Origin: JAFMIT01 sp044341215
GTDB taxonomy: Bacteria; Actinomycetota; Actinomycetes; S36-B12; UBA5976
DNA: 11,769 nucleotides
Direction of reading: 5' to 3'
Assembly (NCBI GenBank): GCA_044341215.1
Contig: JBIISC010000029.1
Coordinates: 1 to 11,769, forward strand
Below, piece by piece: positions 1-6,706 of this stretch (positions are counted from its first letter, which is position 1; each line of letters starts with the position of its first letter). The notes under the pieces were generated by a model, which did not search any database, had not been told where the DNA came from, and saw nothing but the letters and a program-made list of their open reading frames with translations. Position numbers and translations under genes: made by a program.

Positions 1-1410
1 TGACTTAGAGTTTTGCAACGCAGGTCCACCACCAGTCAACAAATAAATCTGATTGAAGTTGTTGAAGTTGTACGAGAATGAACCAACTAGCAATGGTCCG
101 ACCGCAACCATAAGAAGTGGCAATGTCACGTTTCTAAATGATTGGAATCTATTTGCGCCATCGACTGCAGCAGCTTCTTTGAGTTCAGCTGGAATTGCTT
201 GAAGTGCTCCTGTAGCAACCAAGAACATGTAAGGGAAACCAAGCCAAGTGTTAACTAAGAGGATCGAAATCTTTGCAATATTCGGATCAGTTAGCCAATG
301 AACATCGATGCCGAGGAGAGTATTGACTGTTCCCCACTGATCGTTTAGCAAACCTTTCCAAATCAAGATTGAAAGGAAGCCTGGAATTGCGTAAGGAATG
401 ATCAGTAGCGAGCGATAAATTTTGCGACCGCGCATTACTGGGGTATTGAACAAGAGCGCAACCAAAACGCCAACGCTGAACGTCAAGAACACAGATGAGA
501 ACGCGTAAACAATCGTCCAAACAAACACGCGAGGCATCGCTTCGCTGTAACGTGGATTTTGGAAGATATCCAAGAAGTTCTTTGCGCCAACTACAGTCAT
601 GTATCCAGTGGTAATCTCCCGATATTTTCCACTCTTACAATCTTTACCGGCCCAAGTACCAGCATTGTTATTCTTGAAAACATTTCCGCAACTATTATCA
701 ACAAAGCTGTCTGTTTTGGCATTGTATGTCCATTGGCGGGCACGTTCGAAACCACTTGAAGTTGAGTCGACGATATAAGAACGACCAGCACCAAGATCGA
801 TGTCGTAGGCGTCACCGCTGCGAATGAGATTTGATGCTTCAGCTTTTGTAAGAGCGGTATAGCCAGCCGGTGGCTTTGGTGCATATGTTGACATATTTAG
901 CTTGAATGGTTTGTCAGCTTTCACAAGATCATCCTTGGTTCCAATAAAAGAACCAAGGTCTTCATAGTCTGGGGAATAGCGCTGAAGGAGGTAAACCAAT
1001 TCACCATTTGAGTCAGTTGCCATTTGCATCGTGAAAGAGTCAAAATCTGTATAAGCATCTTTGACTTCAGCAATCGCAGCTTTTTTGTCCAGGTAGTGAC
1101 CTGTTGAGTAGTTAGTGAAAGCGATATATACCGAATAAATGATTGGCAGTACACCGAAAATCAGCATTGTTATTAGACCCGGCAAGAGATACTTAAGTGG
1201 AATCAATCTTTCAGTTAAATACAACCAGTTAATACCAACAACTGCAATTGCAGTAATAACGGCAGGAATTACTAGTCCTGCCTGAAACATGAAAAATGAG
1301 CCAAAAATTAGAAGGGCCGAAGCTAGGCCAAGAATTGAATATTTTACGAGTAGAGCACCCGCACTCTTTTTCGGATTGTAATATCTTTCTTGCTTTTTAT
1401 TTTCGCTCAT
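1..1410 (-). CDS. malF: MalF-type maltose/maltodextrin ABC transporter permease, 3' end cut by window
   Basis: This is a membrane permease subunit that would pair with MalG and an ATPase to import maltodextrins delivered by MalE. The reading frame is open from the ATG at 1410 to the left edge, giving 470 residues without a stop. The N-terminus has about three hydrophobic segments (about 20-40, 43-65, 73-97). A large extracytoplasmic loop (about 101-285) follows, resembling the P2 domain of E. coli MalF, with two cysteines (C241, C258). The conserved core starts near 295, with IIPYAIPGFLSILIWKGL around 337-354 and NTWLGFPYM at 387-395. The EAA loop that contacts the ATPase is clear (EAAAVDGA at 412-419, then TLPLL). 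NFNNF and LLTGGGP follow near 448-463, as in E. coli. A short AGG at 1416-1418 is a weak ribosome site. The gene lies 93 bp downstream of malE on the same strand, so it is probably in one operon. The family call is strong; the exact sugar is inferred. Confidence 0.95.
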   Translation of the reverse strand, partial: MSENKKQERYYNPKKSAGALLVKYSILGLASALLIFGSFFMFQAGLVIPAVITAIAVVGINWLYLTERLIPLKYLLPGLITMLIFGVLPIIYSVYIAFTNYSTGHYLDKKAAIAEVKDAYTDFDSFTMQMATDSNGELVYLLQRYSPDYEDLGSFIGTKDDLVKADKPFKLNMSTYAPKPPAGYTALTKAEASNLIRSGDAYDIDLGAGRSYIVDSTSSGFERARQWTYNAKTDSFVDNSCGNVFKNNNAGTWAGKDCKSGKYREITTGYMTVVGAKNFLDIFQNPRYSEAMPRVFVWTIVYAFSSVFLTFSVGVLVALLFNTPVMRGRKIYRSLLIIPYAIPGFLSILIWKGLLNDQWGTVNTLLGIDVHWLTDPNIAKISILLVNTWLGFPYMFLVATGALQAIPAELKEAAAVDGANRFQSFRNVTLPLLMVAVGPLLVGSFSYNFNNFNQIYLLTGGGPALQNSKS

Positions 1411-1452
1411 TTAAACCTAGCTTCTTTGTTTTCTTGTTGCAAGTGTAAATGG

Positions 1453-1485
1453 AATGGTGGGCAACTCAAAGAGTTGCCCACCATT
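1453..1485 (-). terminator. Perfect 15-bp hairpin between malE and malF (intercistronic, probably leaky)
   Basis: Arms 1453-1467 (AATGGTGGGCAACTC) and 1471-1485 are perfect reverse complements around a 3-nt loop. On the minus strand, the direction of malE, the hairpin begins 18 nt after the malE stop codon. It is followed by CCATTTACACTTGC rather than a run of U. That argues against a full intrinsic terminator. It favours a partial terminator, or a 3' structure protecting malE mRNA, so that binding protein is made in excess over the permease. On the plus strand the following bases are TTCTATG, also a poor U tract. The structure is seen directly; the role is inferred. Confidence 0.75.
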
Positions 1486-1503
1486 TTCTATGTTGGTACT
1501 TAA

Positions 1504-2724
1504 CTATCCGCCTGAGATTGCGCTGTTGATGTTATCTGCAGCATTTGCCCATGCGACCTTCGGATTTGTTGAATCCTCTTCAGCCATAGCAGCATCCCAT
1601 GCAGCCGCTACGTTGCCCCAAATTGCCGCCATTTCAGGAATGTTAGGCATTGGAACTGCGTCTGGGTAGGAAACAAGGAATTGTGCAGTGAATGGGTTTG
1701 GTGAAACACCAGCATTCTTGTTTGATGGGTTACATCCATCAAGCTTGCAGAATTTCTTTTGCACCTTTGCAGTGGTCAAGTAAGTGATCATGAAGTCCTT
1801 GGCAGCAGCCTTAACACCATGTGTCTGAGCGAACTTAGACAAGTAGAAACCACGAACACCAGAGAAAGGAACTGACTTAATTCCTGGAATGATGGTCGGG
1901 AATGCACATAGCTTGATGTTCATGGTTGCAGCCAAATCGCGGACGCCATTTGATTCCCATGGGCCAGTGATGTAGTAAGCAGCTTTGCCCTTAGAGAAAG
2001 GTCCGGCAATTGAACCGTTACCAGCGCTGTGATCAAACAGACCTGAGGCATTCCAGCCCTTGATGATGTTTGCCTTCTTCTTGGTATCAGCAGTCTTGTG
2101 TACAAGAGTCTGAGTTGTGTATTCACCATTAGCTTTTTGCTTGAAGAATGCACCGCCAAGACCTGACATCATTGGGTACCACATGTAGGCGTTGCTTCCG
2201 CCAACTTGAATGATGGTATTGATCTTGCCCTTGTCTAGTTTGCCTTGAACCTTAGAAACAGCTGCATCCAAAGTTGCTGGGCAAGTCTTGCCAGCAAGAT
2301 CAGTGTTCATTAGGAATGCAATTGATTCGTGAAGCATTGGGACACCAAGTAGAGATCCGTCATACTTAAATGCATCAAGATCCTTTTTGAGGAATTGTGC
2401 TGCAACCGGGCCAGGCAATGAAATCGCCTTAGCTGATCCGTTTGATGCCAATTCGCCTGACCAGTCATGTGCACCTTCAAAGATATCTGGTGCATCTTCA
2501 TCTGCAACAGTCTGCAATAGGTCTCGAGTGTCACCTGCTTGTTCAACCACAACAATGTTTGCTGCTTTGTAGTCGCTAGCAACTGCTTCCAGTGCTGCAA
2601 CCTTTGATGGTTGAATCCAAATCGTGATTGTTGGTTTTGCTGCGGTTGCTGATGGCACAGTTAGTGCCGCTACCGCCATAGCGCATGCCACACCTGCGGC
2701 AAGCATCTTTCCTTGAAGACGCAT
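1504..2724 (-). CDS. malE: Maltose/maltodextrin-binding protein, ABC transporter substrate-binding subunit
   Basis: This 406-residue extracellular solute-binding protein captures maltodextrins and hands them to the MalF permease. The N-terminus (MRLQGK, then a hydrophobic stretch to about residue 23, then SATAA at 25-29) is a Sec signal peptide, probably cut after residue 28 or 29. The mature part keeps MalE-family landmarks: PDIFEGAHDWSGELA (compare E. coli PDIIFWAHDRFG), GVPMLHESIAFLMNTDL, YMWYPMMSGLGG, KGKAAYYITGPWESNG, and near the C-terminus VPMPNIPEMAAIWGNV (compare E. coli IMPNIPQMSAFW). Length is close to the family norm of about 400. The start at 2724 is fixed by GGAGGA at 2733-2738, 8 nt upstream. 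No proper lipobox is visible: C14 follows GVA and lies inside the hydrophobic core. This is odd if the cell has only one membrane, where binding proteins are usually lipid-anchored. It is the first gene of the malE-malF unit and divergent from pulA. Confidence 0.93.
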   Translation of the reverse strand: MRLQGKMLAAGVACAMAVAALTVPSATAAKPTITIWIQPSKVAALEAVASDYKAANIVVVEQAGDTRDLLQTVADEDAPDIFEGAHDWSGELASNGSAKAISLPGPVAAQFLKKDLDAFKYDGSLLGVPMLHESIAFLMNTDLAGKTCPATLDAAVSKVQGKLDKGKINTIIQVGGSNAYMWYPMMSGLGGAFFKQKANGEYTTQTLVHKTADTKKKANIIKGWNASGLFDHSAGNGSIAGPFSKGKAAYYITGPWESNGVRDLAATMNIKLCAFPTIIPGIKSVPFSGVRGFYLSKFAQTHGVKAAAKDFMITYLTTAKVQKKFCKLDGCNPSNKNAGVSPNPFTAQFLVSYPDAVPMPNIPEMAAIWGNVAAAWDAAMAEEDSTNPKVAWANAADNINSAISGG

Positions 2725-2732
2725 AAGTCATT

Positions 2733-2738
2733 TCCTCC
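2733..2738 (-). promoter_or_regulatory. Ribosome binding site of malE
   Basis: GGAGGA on the minus strand, 8 nt before the ATG at 2724, is a near-ideal Shine-Dalgarno sequence that supports this start. It is much stronger than the malF site, which fits higher production of the binding protein. Confidence 0.8.
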
Positions 2739-2749
2739 ATAGAAATAGT

Positions 2750-2763
2750 GCTCAAGATTGAGC
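2750..2763. promoter_or_regulatory. 14-bp palindrome in malE leader, candidate operator
   Basis: GCTCAA-GA-TTGAGC has perfect 6-bp arms around two central bases. It lies between the putative malE -10 region and the ribosome site. The 2-nt centre is too tight for a stable RNA hairpin, so a dimeric regulator site (for example a LacI-family MalR-like repressor) is the more natural reading. It lacks the central CG common in LacI-family operators, and no regulator gene is in the window, so the role is unproven. Confidence 0.35.
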
Positions 2764-2769
2764 GGGTGA

Positions 2770-2798
2770 ACTCTTGCCAAAATCCAGCCCTATGTCAA
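2770..2798 (-). promoter_or_regulatory. Putative sigma70-type promoter for malE
   Basis: On the minus strand a perfect -35 hexamer TTGACA (2798-2793) is followed after 17 bp by AAGAGT (2775-2770). The second hexamer matches the -10 consensus only at the second, fourth and last positions. The -35 and spacing are good and the -10 is weak, as is common for regulated promoters. An inverted repeat CAAAATCC / GGATTTTG (2778-2785 and 2801-2808) brackets the -35 box. The leader to the malE ATG would be about 35-40 nt. Confidence 0.45.
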
Positions 2799-2857
2799 CG
2801 GGATTTTGCTCTCAGGGCTCTACTGCAACCAATTTGTTACTCAAAAAGGCCTCGGCA

Positions 2858-2880
2858 ATGCACCTTAAGTGAGAGTGCAT
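2858..2880. promoter_or_regulatory. Inverted repeat ATGCAC-N11-GTGCAT in the malE-pulA control region
   Basis: Perfect 6-bp arms at 2858-2863 and 2875-2880 are separated by 11 bp. The position, between the two divergent genes and upstream of the malE -35, would suit an activator or repressor serving both. Arms this short can arise by chance, so this is a candidate only. Confidence 0.25.
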
Positions 2881-2886
2881 AACGAA

Positions 2887-2916
2887 TAGGTAACGGCTAA
2901 GGTAGCAAATTACCTA
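2887..2916. promoter_or_regulatory. Inverted repeat TAGGTAA-N16-TTACCTA upstream of pulA
   Basis: Perfect 7-bp arms at 2887-2893 and 2910-2916 lie 60-90 bp before the pulA start. A further copy of the half-site AGGTAA occurs at 2968-2973, overlapping the pulA ribosome site. Three copies of the same half-site in about 90 bp make a binding site for a regulator of pulA plausible. The regulator is unknown. Confidence 0.3.
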
Positions 2917-2976
2917 ATCCTCCACGGCTTGCCTAAACTCAGGGATAAGGCCAAACCACCTAAGAAAAGGTAACCA

Positions 2977-5900
2977 ATGAACTCGAATGTCAGTCCAAGC
3001 CCAAATCGCTCATATAGAAATGCAATTGCACTAAGCGCAATCTTTAGCTTGATAGCTAGCCTTTTGGTTTTTATTAGCTTTACACCTGCATCGGCAGCAA
3101 CGAACATTGATCTAATTGTTCACGTGCCCCTTGCGCCAAGTGAAAGTAACAATGTGGCTGTCACTCCGACAGGTGGCACTGAAGTTGCAGGTGCTGCTAA
3201 ATATGACGATGACTATGGTTCATTTGCAATCATTACTGTGCCAAGTGCTCAGGCTGAAGTAACAATTGATGTTACTAGCTTCACGGCAGGTTCAGCTTTC
3301 ACAAGAACTGGTGCAGAAATTTGGATTGATAGTTCAGGAAATGCATTCAAGAGCCGCTACTTGGCACAAGGTTGCGAAATGGAAGTTCATTATGTTGCAG
3401 ACAGCAGTGGAGATGCAGACATCGCACAACTTCATTGGAGTGAAGATGGCGGAATCGATAGCGGAACTATTACCGATAGCAGCGTTAATTCAAATACTGC
3501 AACTTTCACATACGTAGGAAATTGCGATGCCAAAAACGTTTCATTCAATGCGATCGTTTCTGGAACTGACAAAACTGCTTTCGATGTAAATCTAAAAAGT
3601 GCTGGTGAAGTTTGGATTAAAGATTCTTGGCCACTGCCACGCACAACTCAAACATGGGCAAACGGAAACATAACTATTCACTGGTATAGATCAGGTGGTT
3701 ATGAAGGATACGGTTTACACGCATGGCCAGAGAATGGCGAAGGTTATTCAGGCACTGCAATTAGTTGGGCAGCCGCACTAGCTCCAACTGGAACAGATGC
3801 TTGGGGCAAGTACTGGCAAATTCCAGTTTTCGCCGCTTCAACTCTTGTTCCTTTCATTATTCACTCAGGGGATTCAAAAGACCCATCTGGAATTGATCAG
3901 AGTTTGAACTTAGAAAAAACTGGTGGTGAAGTTTGGCTCAAATCTGGAAGTGCCGATGCAGATGGTTATGCGAAATATTCAGTACCAGTATTTAGTGATA
4001 TCGATGCAAACATATTGCGCCAAAAAGGTATCTGGCTGAGAAAGGGAGTTATCGCTTGGCCAACTGCAATTACAGCAGCTGAATATGATGGTCATGCAAA
4101 GTTGTATTACTCAGCAGAAGCAAACTTGGAAGCCGATGAAACAGGCGTAACGGGTGAAGACGATTCAGTTGTTTTGGAATACGTTTCATCACTAACAAAG
4201 ACTTTACGCGATAAGTATCCTTACTTGCGTGACTATGTCGCATTAAAGATTCCAGTTGCCGATCAAGAAAATGTTCAAACTTGGCTTCGCGGCCAGGTAG
4301 CAGTTGAAATTCTTAATGACGAAAAAACTGCACCGTTAAAAGTTTCTGGACTTCAGTTAGGTGACGTTCTAGACGATGTTTATCCTGATGCCAAAAATAT
4401 GACGCCAGGTATAACTTGGAGTGGATCAAATCCAACCATCACAGTTTGGGCACCAACCGCACAAAGTGTTTCGGTAAATCTATTTGACAATTCAGCTGAT
4501 GAAAGCGCAACCAACCTTGCAATGACGCGGGATAACGAAACCGGCACCTGGTCTGTTACTGGCGATACAGCTTGGGATCTAAAGCAGTACACCTTTACTG
4601 TCGATGTTTACGCACCATCAACCGGTCGCATTGAAACTAATGAGGTAACTGATCCTTATTCAATTTCTTTGAGTACAAATAGTCTAAGAAGCCAGATTGT
4701 TAACTTAGACGATGCTGCACTGAAGCCATCCGGCTGGGATTCCATGGTTAAACCAAGTTTTGCCAGAATTGCTGATGCAACAATTTACGAATTAATGGTT
4801 CGTGACTTCAGCATCATCGATGATTCAGTTTCCAATGAAGATTGGAAAGGTGGATACATGGCATTCACCGATCTGAATTCAGATGGCATGAAGCACCTCG
4901 CAGCTCTTGCTGATGCTGGATTGACCCACCTTCAACTTGGACCAGTTTTCGACCTCGCATCAGTTGATGAAGATAAAAACAACTGGGAGACAATCGACTG
5001 GAATGAACTCAGCGGAATGTCTTCAAATGGTACTGGTCAAAAGACCGCCGTTTCTGCCATTCGCGATGCTGATGGATTCAACTGGGGTTACGACCCACTT
5101 CATTACACAGCACCTGAAGGTTCGTTTGCAACTAACCCTGATGACGAAACCAGAGTCTTGGAATTCCGTTCCATGATTAAAGGCATAAACGACATTGGAC
5201 TTAGAACTGTTATGGATGTTGTCTACAACCACACAAGTGGTTCAGGTCAAGCCTCAAGCAGTATCTTGGATCGAGTAGTACCGGGTTACTACCACCGACT
5301 TAATGCAAGTGGTGGTGTTGAAACCAGTACATGCTGCAAGAACACAGCAACCGAACGCATGATGATGGCGAAATTGAATCTAGATTCTGTAGTCACATGG
5401 GCAAAGGAATACAAGGTTGATGGATTCCGCTTTGACTTAATGGGTCATCAGCCAAAAGCTCAAATGGTTGAGCTTCGTGCCGCACTAGATGCATTAACAA
5501 TTGCAAACGACGGTGTCGATGGCAAGAAGATTCTGATTTTCGGTGAAGGTTGGAACTTCGGTGAAGTCCAAAACGGTGCACGTTTCCCAAATGCTGTGCA
5601 AACCGCAATGGATGGAACTGGCATTGGAACTTTCGATGACCGAGTTCGAGACAATGTTCGTGGTGGTGGGCCATTCGATGGCGATCCACGCAAGCAAGGT
5701 TTTGCATCCGGCAAATACGGATATTCAAATGGTTATTTTGGAAGCGGAACAGCAAAGCTAGACCAACAAATAAATATGGATCAAATTAAAGTGTCCTTAA
5801 CTGGTGGTATTCAAGATTTCTTGATGAAGACCTACAAGAACACCAATACAACCGGACAAGGGGTTGCGTCCAACGGAGCAGCAACCGGCTACACCAAGAA

Positions 5901-6639
5901 TCCAATCGAACAAATTTCATACGTTGATGCGCACGACAACGAAACGTTGTACGACGCTCTTGCCTACAAGTTGCCAACAACAGCAACCATGGCTGAACGA
6001 GTTCGTTATCAAGTTCTTGGACTAGCAGTTCCAACAATGGGACAAGGTTTGCCGTTCGTATTAGCTGGTTCAGATTTGCTTCGCAGCAAGTCCATGGACA
6101 AGAACTCATACAACTCAGGTGACTGGTACAACGCAATCGACTGGACCTTGGGCACAAATGGTTTTGGTCGCGGTCTGCCAATCGAAGTAACTAACTTGTC
6201 TCAAGCCACAACACTTTTGGGAATGTCATCTCTAGTTCCAACAGCTGATGACATGAACAAGACTTCAGGAATGTGGCAGGACTTGCTGAAGGTTCGCTAC
6301 TCCTCGAAGTTGTTCCGCCTTGGAACTGGTGCCGCAATTAAGAAACGAGTTAAGTTTGTAACTTACGGCTCTAAGTCTCCACTTGGTTTGATCGTGATGA
6401 AAATCAATGACACTGGAAAAGGAATCACAAACATTGACCCTAATTACAAGTCAATAGTGGTTGTTTTCAATGCATCACATAAATCAATTACCTACACTGC
6501 AAAGAGCCTGGCAAAAGCTAAGTTAAGCCTGCACCCAGTGCTAAAGAGCGGTGTTGATTCTGTAGTGAAAACTTCTAAGTTCAAGAAGGGCAAATTCACA
6601 ATTCCTGCAGTAACTGTTGCAGTGTTTGTTGAGAAATAA
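2977..6639 (+). CDS. pulA: Secreted pullulanase (type I, GH13_13-like) with tandem CBM41-like N-terminal modules
   Basis: This enzyme hydrolyses alpha-1,6 bonds of pullulan and branched alpha-glucans outside the cell, feeding maltodextrins to the neighbouring MalE/MalF importer. A Sec signal peptide (1-40, cut at ASA|AT) precedes three repeat units ending in EIWID (114-118), EVWIK (211-215) and EVWLK (318-322). The third, 229-325, with HWYRSGGYEGYGLHAW, is a clear CBM41 starch-binding domain. A linker domain (WLRKGVIAW at 353-361) and a CBM48-like domain (about 480-590) follow. The GH13 barrel starts near 602 with IYELMVRDFS. Catalytic motifs are complete: DVVYNH 747-752, GFRFDLMGH with nucleophile D820, FGEGW with acid/base E857, and AHDNE with D987. 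The pullulanase signature is FNWGYDP (701-707), with F for the usual Y. The C-terminus (about 1110-1220) is a beta domain. No lipobox or sorting signal is visible. Length exceeds Klebsiella PulA because of the extra N-terminal repeats. AAAAGG at 2965-2970 supports the start. Confidence 0.95.
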   Translation: MNSNVSPSPNRSYRNAIALSAIFSLIASLLVFISFTPASAATNIDLIVHVPLAPSESNNVAVTPTGGTEVAGAAKYDDDYGSFAIITVPSAQAEVTIDVTSFTAGSAFTRTGAEIWIDSSGNAFKSRYLAQGCEMEVHYVADSSGDADIAQLHWSEDGGIDSGTITDSSVNSNTATFTYVGNCDAKNVSFNAIVSGTDKTAFDVNLKSAGEVWIKDSWPLPRTTQTWANGNITIHWYRSGGYEGYGLHAWPENGEGYSGTAISWAAALAPTGTDAWGKYWQIPVFAASTLVPFIIHSGDSKDPSGIDQSLNLEKTGGEVWLKSGSADADGYAKYSVPVFSDIDANILRQKGIWLRKGVIAWPTAITAAEYDGHAKLYYSAEANLEADETGVTGEDDSVVLEYVSSLTKTLRDKYPYLRDYVALKIPVADQENVQTWLRGQVAVEILNDEKTAPLKVSGLQLGDVLDDVYPDAKNMTPGITWSGSNPTITVWAPTAQSVSVNLFDNSADESATNLAMTRDNETGTWSVTGDTAWDLKQYTFTVDVYAPSTGRIETNEVTDPYSISLSTNSLRSQIVNLDDAALKPSGWDSMVKPSFARIADATIYELMVRDFSIIDDSVSNEDWKGGYMAFTDLNSDGMKHLAALADAGLTHLQLGPVFDLASVDEDKNNWETIDWNELSGMSSNGTGQKTAVSAIRDADGFNWGYDPLHYTAPEGSFATNPDDETRVLEFRSMIKGINDIGLRTVMDVVYNHTSGSGQASSSILDRVVPGYYHRLNASGGVETSTCCKNTATERMMMAKLNLDSVVTWAKEYKVDGFRFDLMGHQPKAQMVELRAALDALTIANDGVDGKKILIFGEGWNFGEVQNGARFPNAVQTAMDGTGIGTFDDRVRDNVRGGGPFDGDPRKQGFASGKYGYSNGYFGSGTAKLDQQINMDQIKVSLTGGIQDFLMKTYKNTNTTGQGVASNGAATGYTKNPIEQISYVDAHDNETLYDALAYKLPTTATMAERVRYQVLGLAVPTMGQGLPFVLAGSDLLRSKSMDKNSYNSGDWYNAIDWTLGTNGFGRGLPIEVTNLSQATTLLGMSSLVPTADDMNKTSGMWQDLLKVRYSSKLFRLGTGAAIKKRVKFVTYGSKSPLGLIVMKINDTGKGITNIDPNYKSIVVVFNASHKSITYTAKSLAKAKLSLHPVLKSGVDSVVKTSKFKKGKFTIPAVTVAVFVEK

Positions 6640-6657
6640 ACATAAATAACTACAAAT

Positions 6658-6691
6658 AAAAAAGTGGGTGGCGATTGCCACCCACTTTTTT
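6658..6691. terminator. Bidirectional intrinsic terminator between pulA and groEL
   Basis: A perfect 15-bp inverted repeat (6658-6672 and 6677-6691) surrounds a GATT loop. The core is GTGGGTGGC / GCCACCCAC, flanked by six A on the left and six T on the right. It therefore gives a GC-rich stem with a U run in both directions, suiting the convergent ends of pulA (stop at 6639) and groEL (stop at 6707). Confidence 0.92.
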
Positions 6692-6706
6692 ATTACCTAA
6701 AGGTTT

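Noticed and set aside
1439..1500. Small plus-strand gene starting at 1454 over the malE end
   Set aside because: Its start lies in the intercistronic hairpin and the rest is antisense to the malE C-terminus, with no ribosome site.
2811..2976. A clear sigma70 promoter for pulA
   Set aside because: TTACCT and TTGCCT boxes occur near 2910 and 2930, but no convincing -10 hexamer lies at proper spacing, so no promoter was annotated.
5393..5755. Long antisense open frame inside pulA (about 120 residues)
   Set aside because: It lies fully opposite the conserved catalytic region of pulA, has low-complexity His/Arg/Ser-rich composition and resembles no family. It is a shadow of pulA codon use. The same applies to the other overlapping frames at 5786-6181, 7743-8135 and 597-884.
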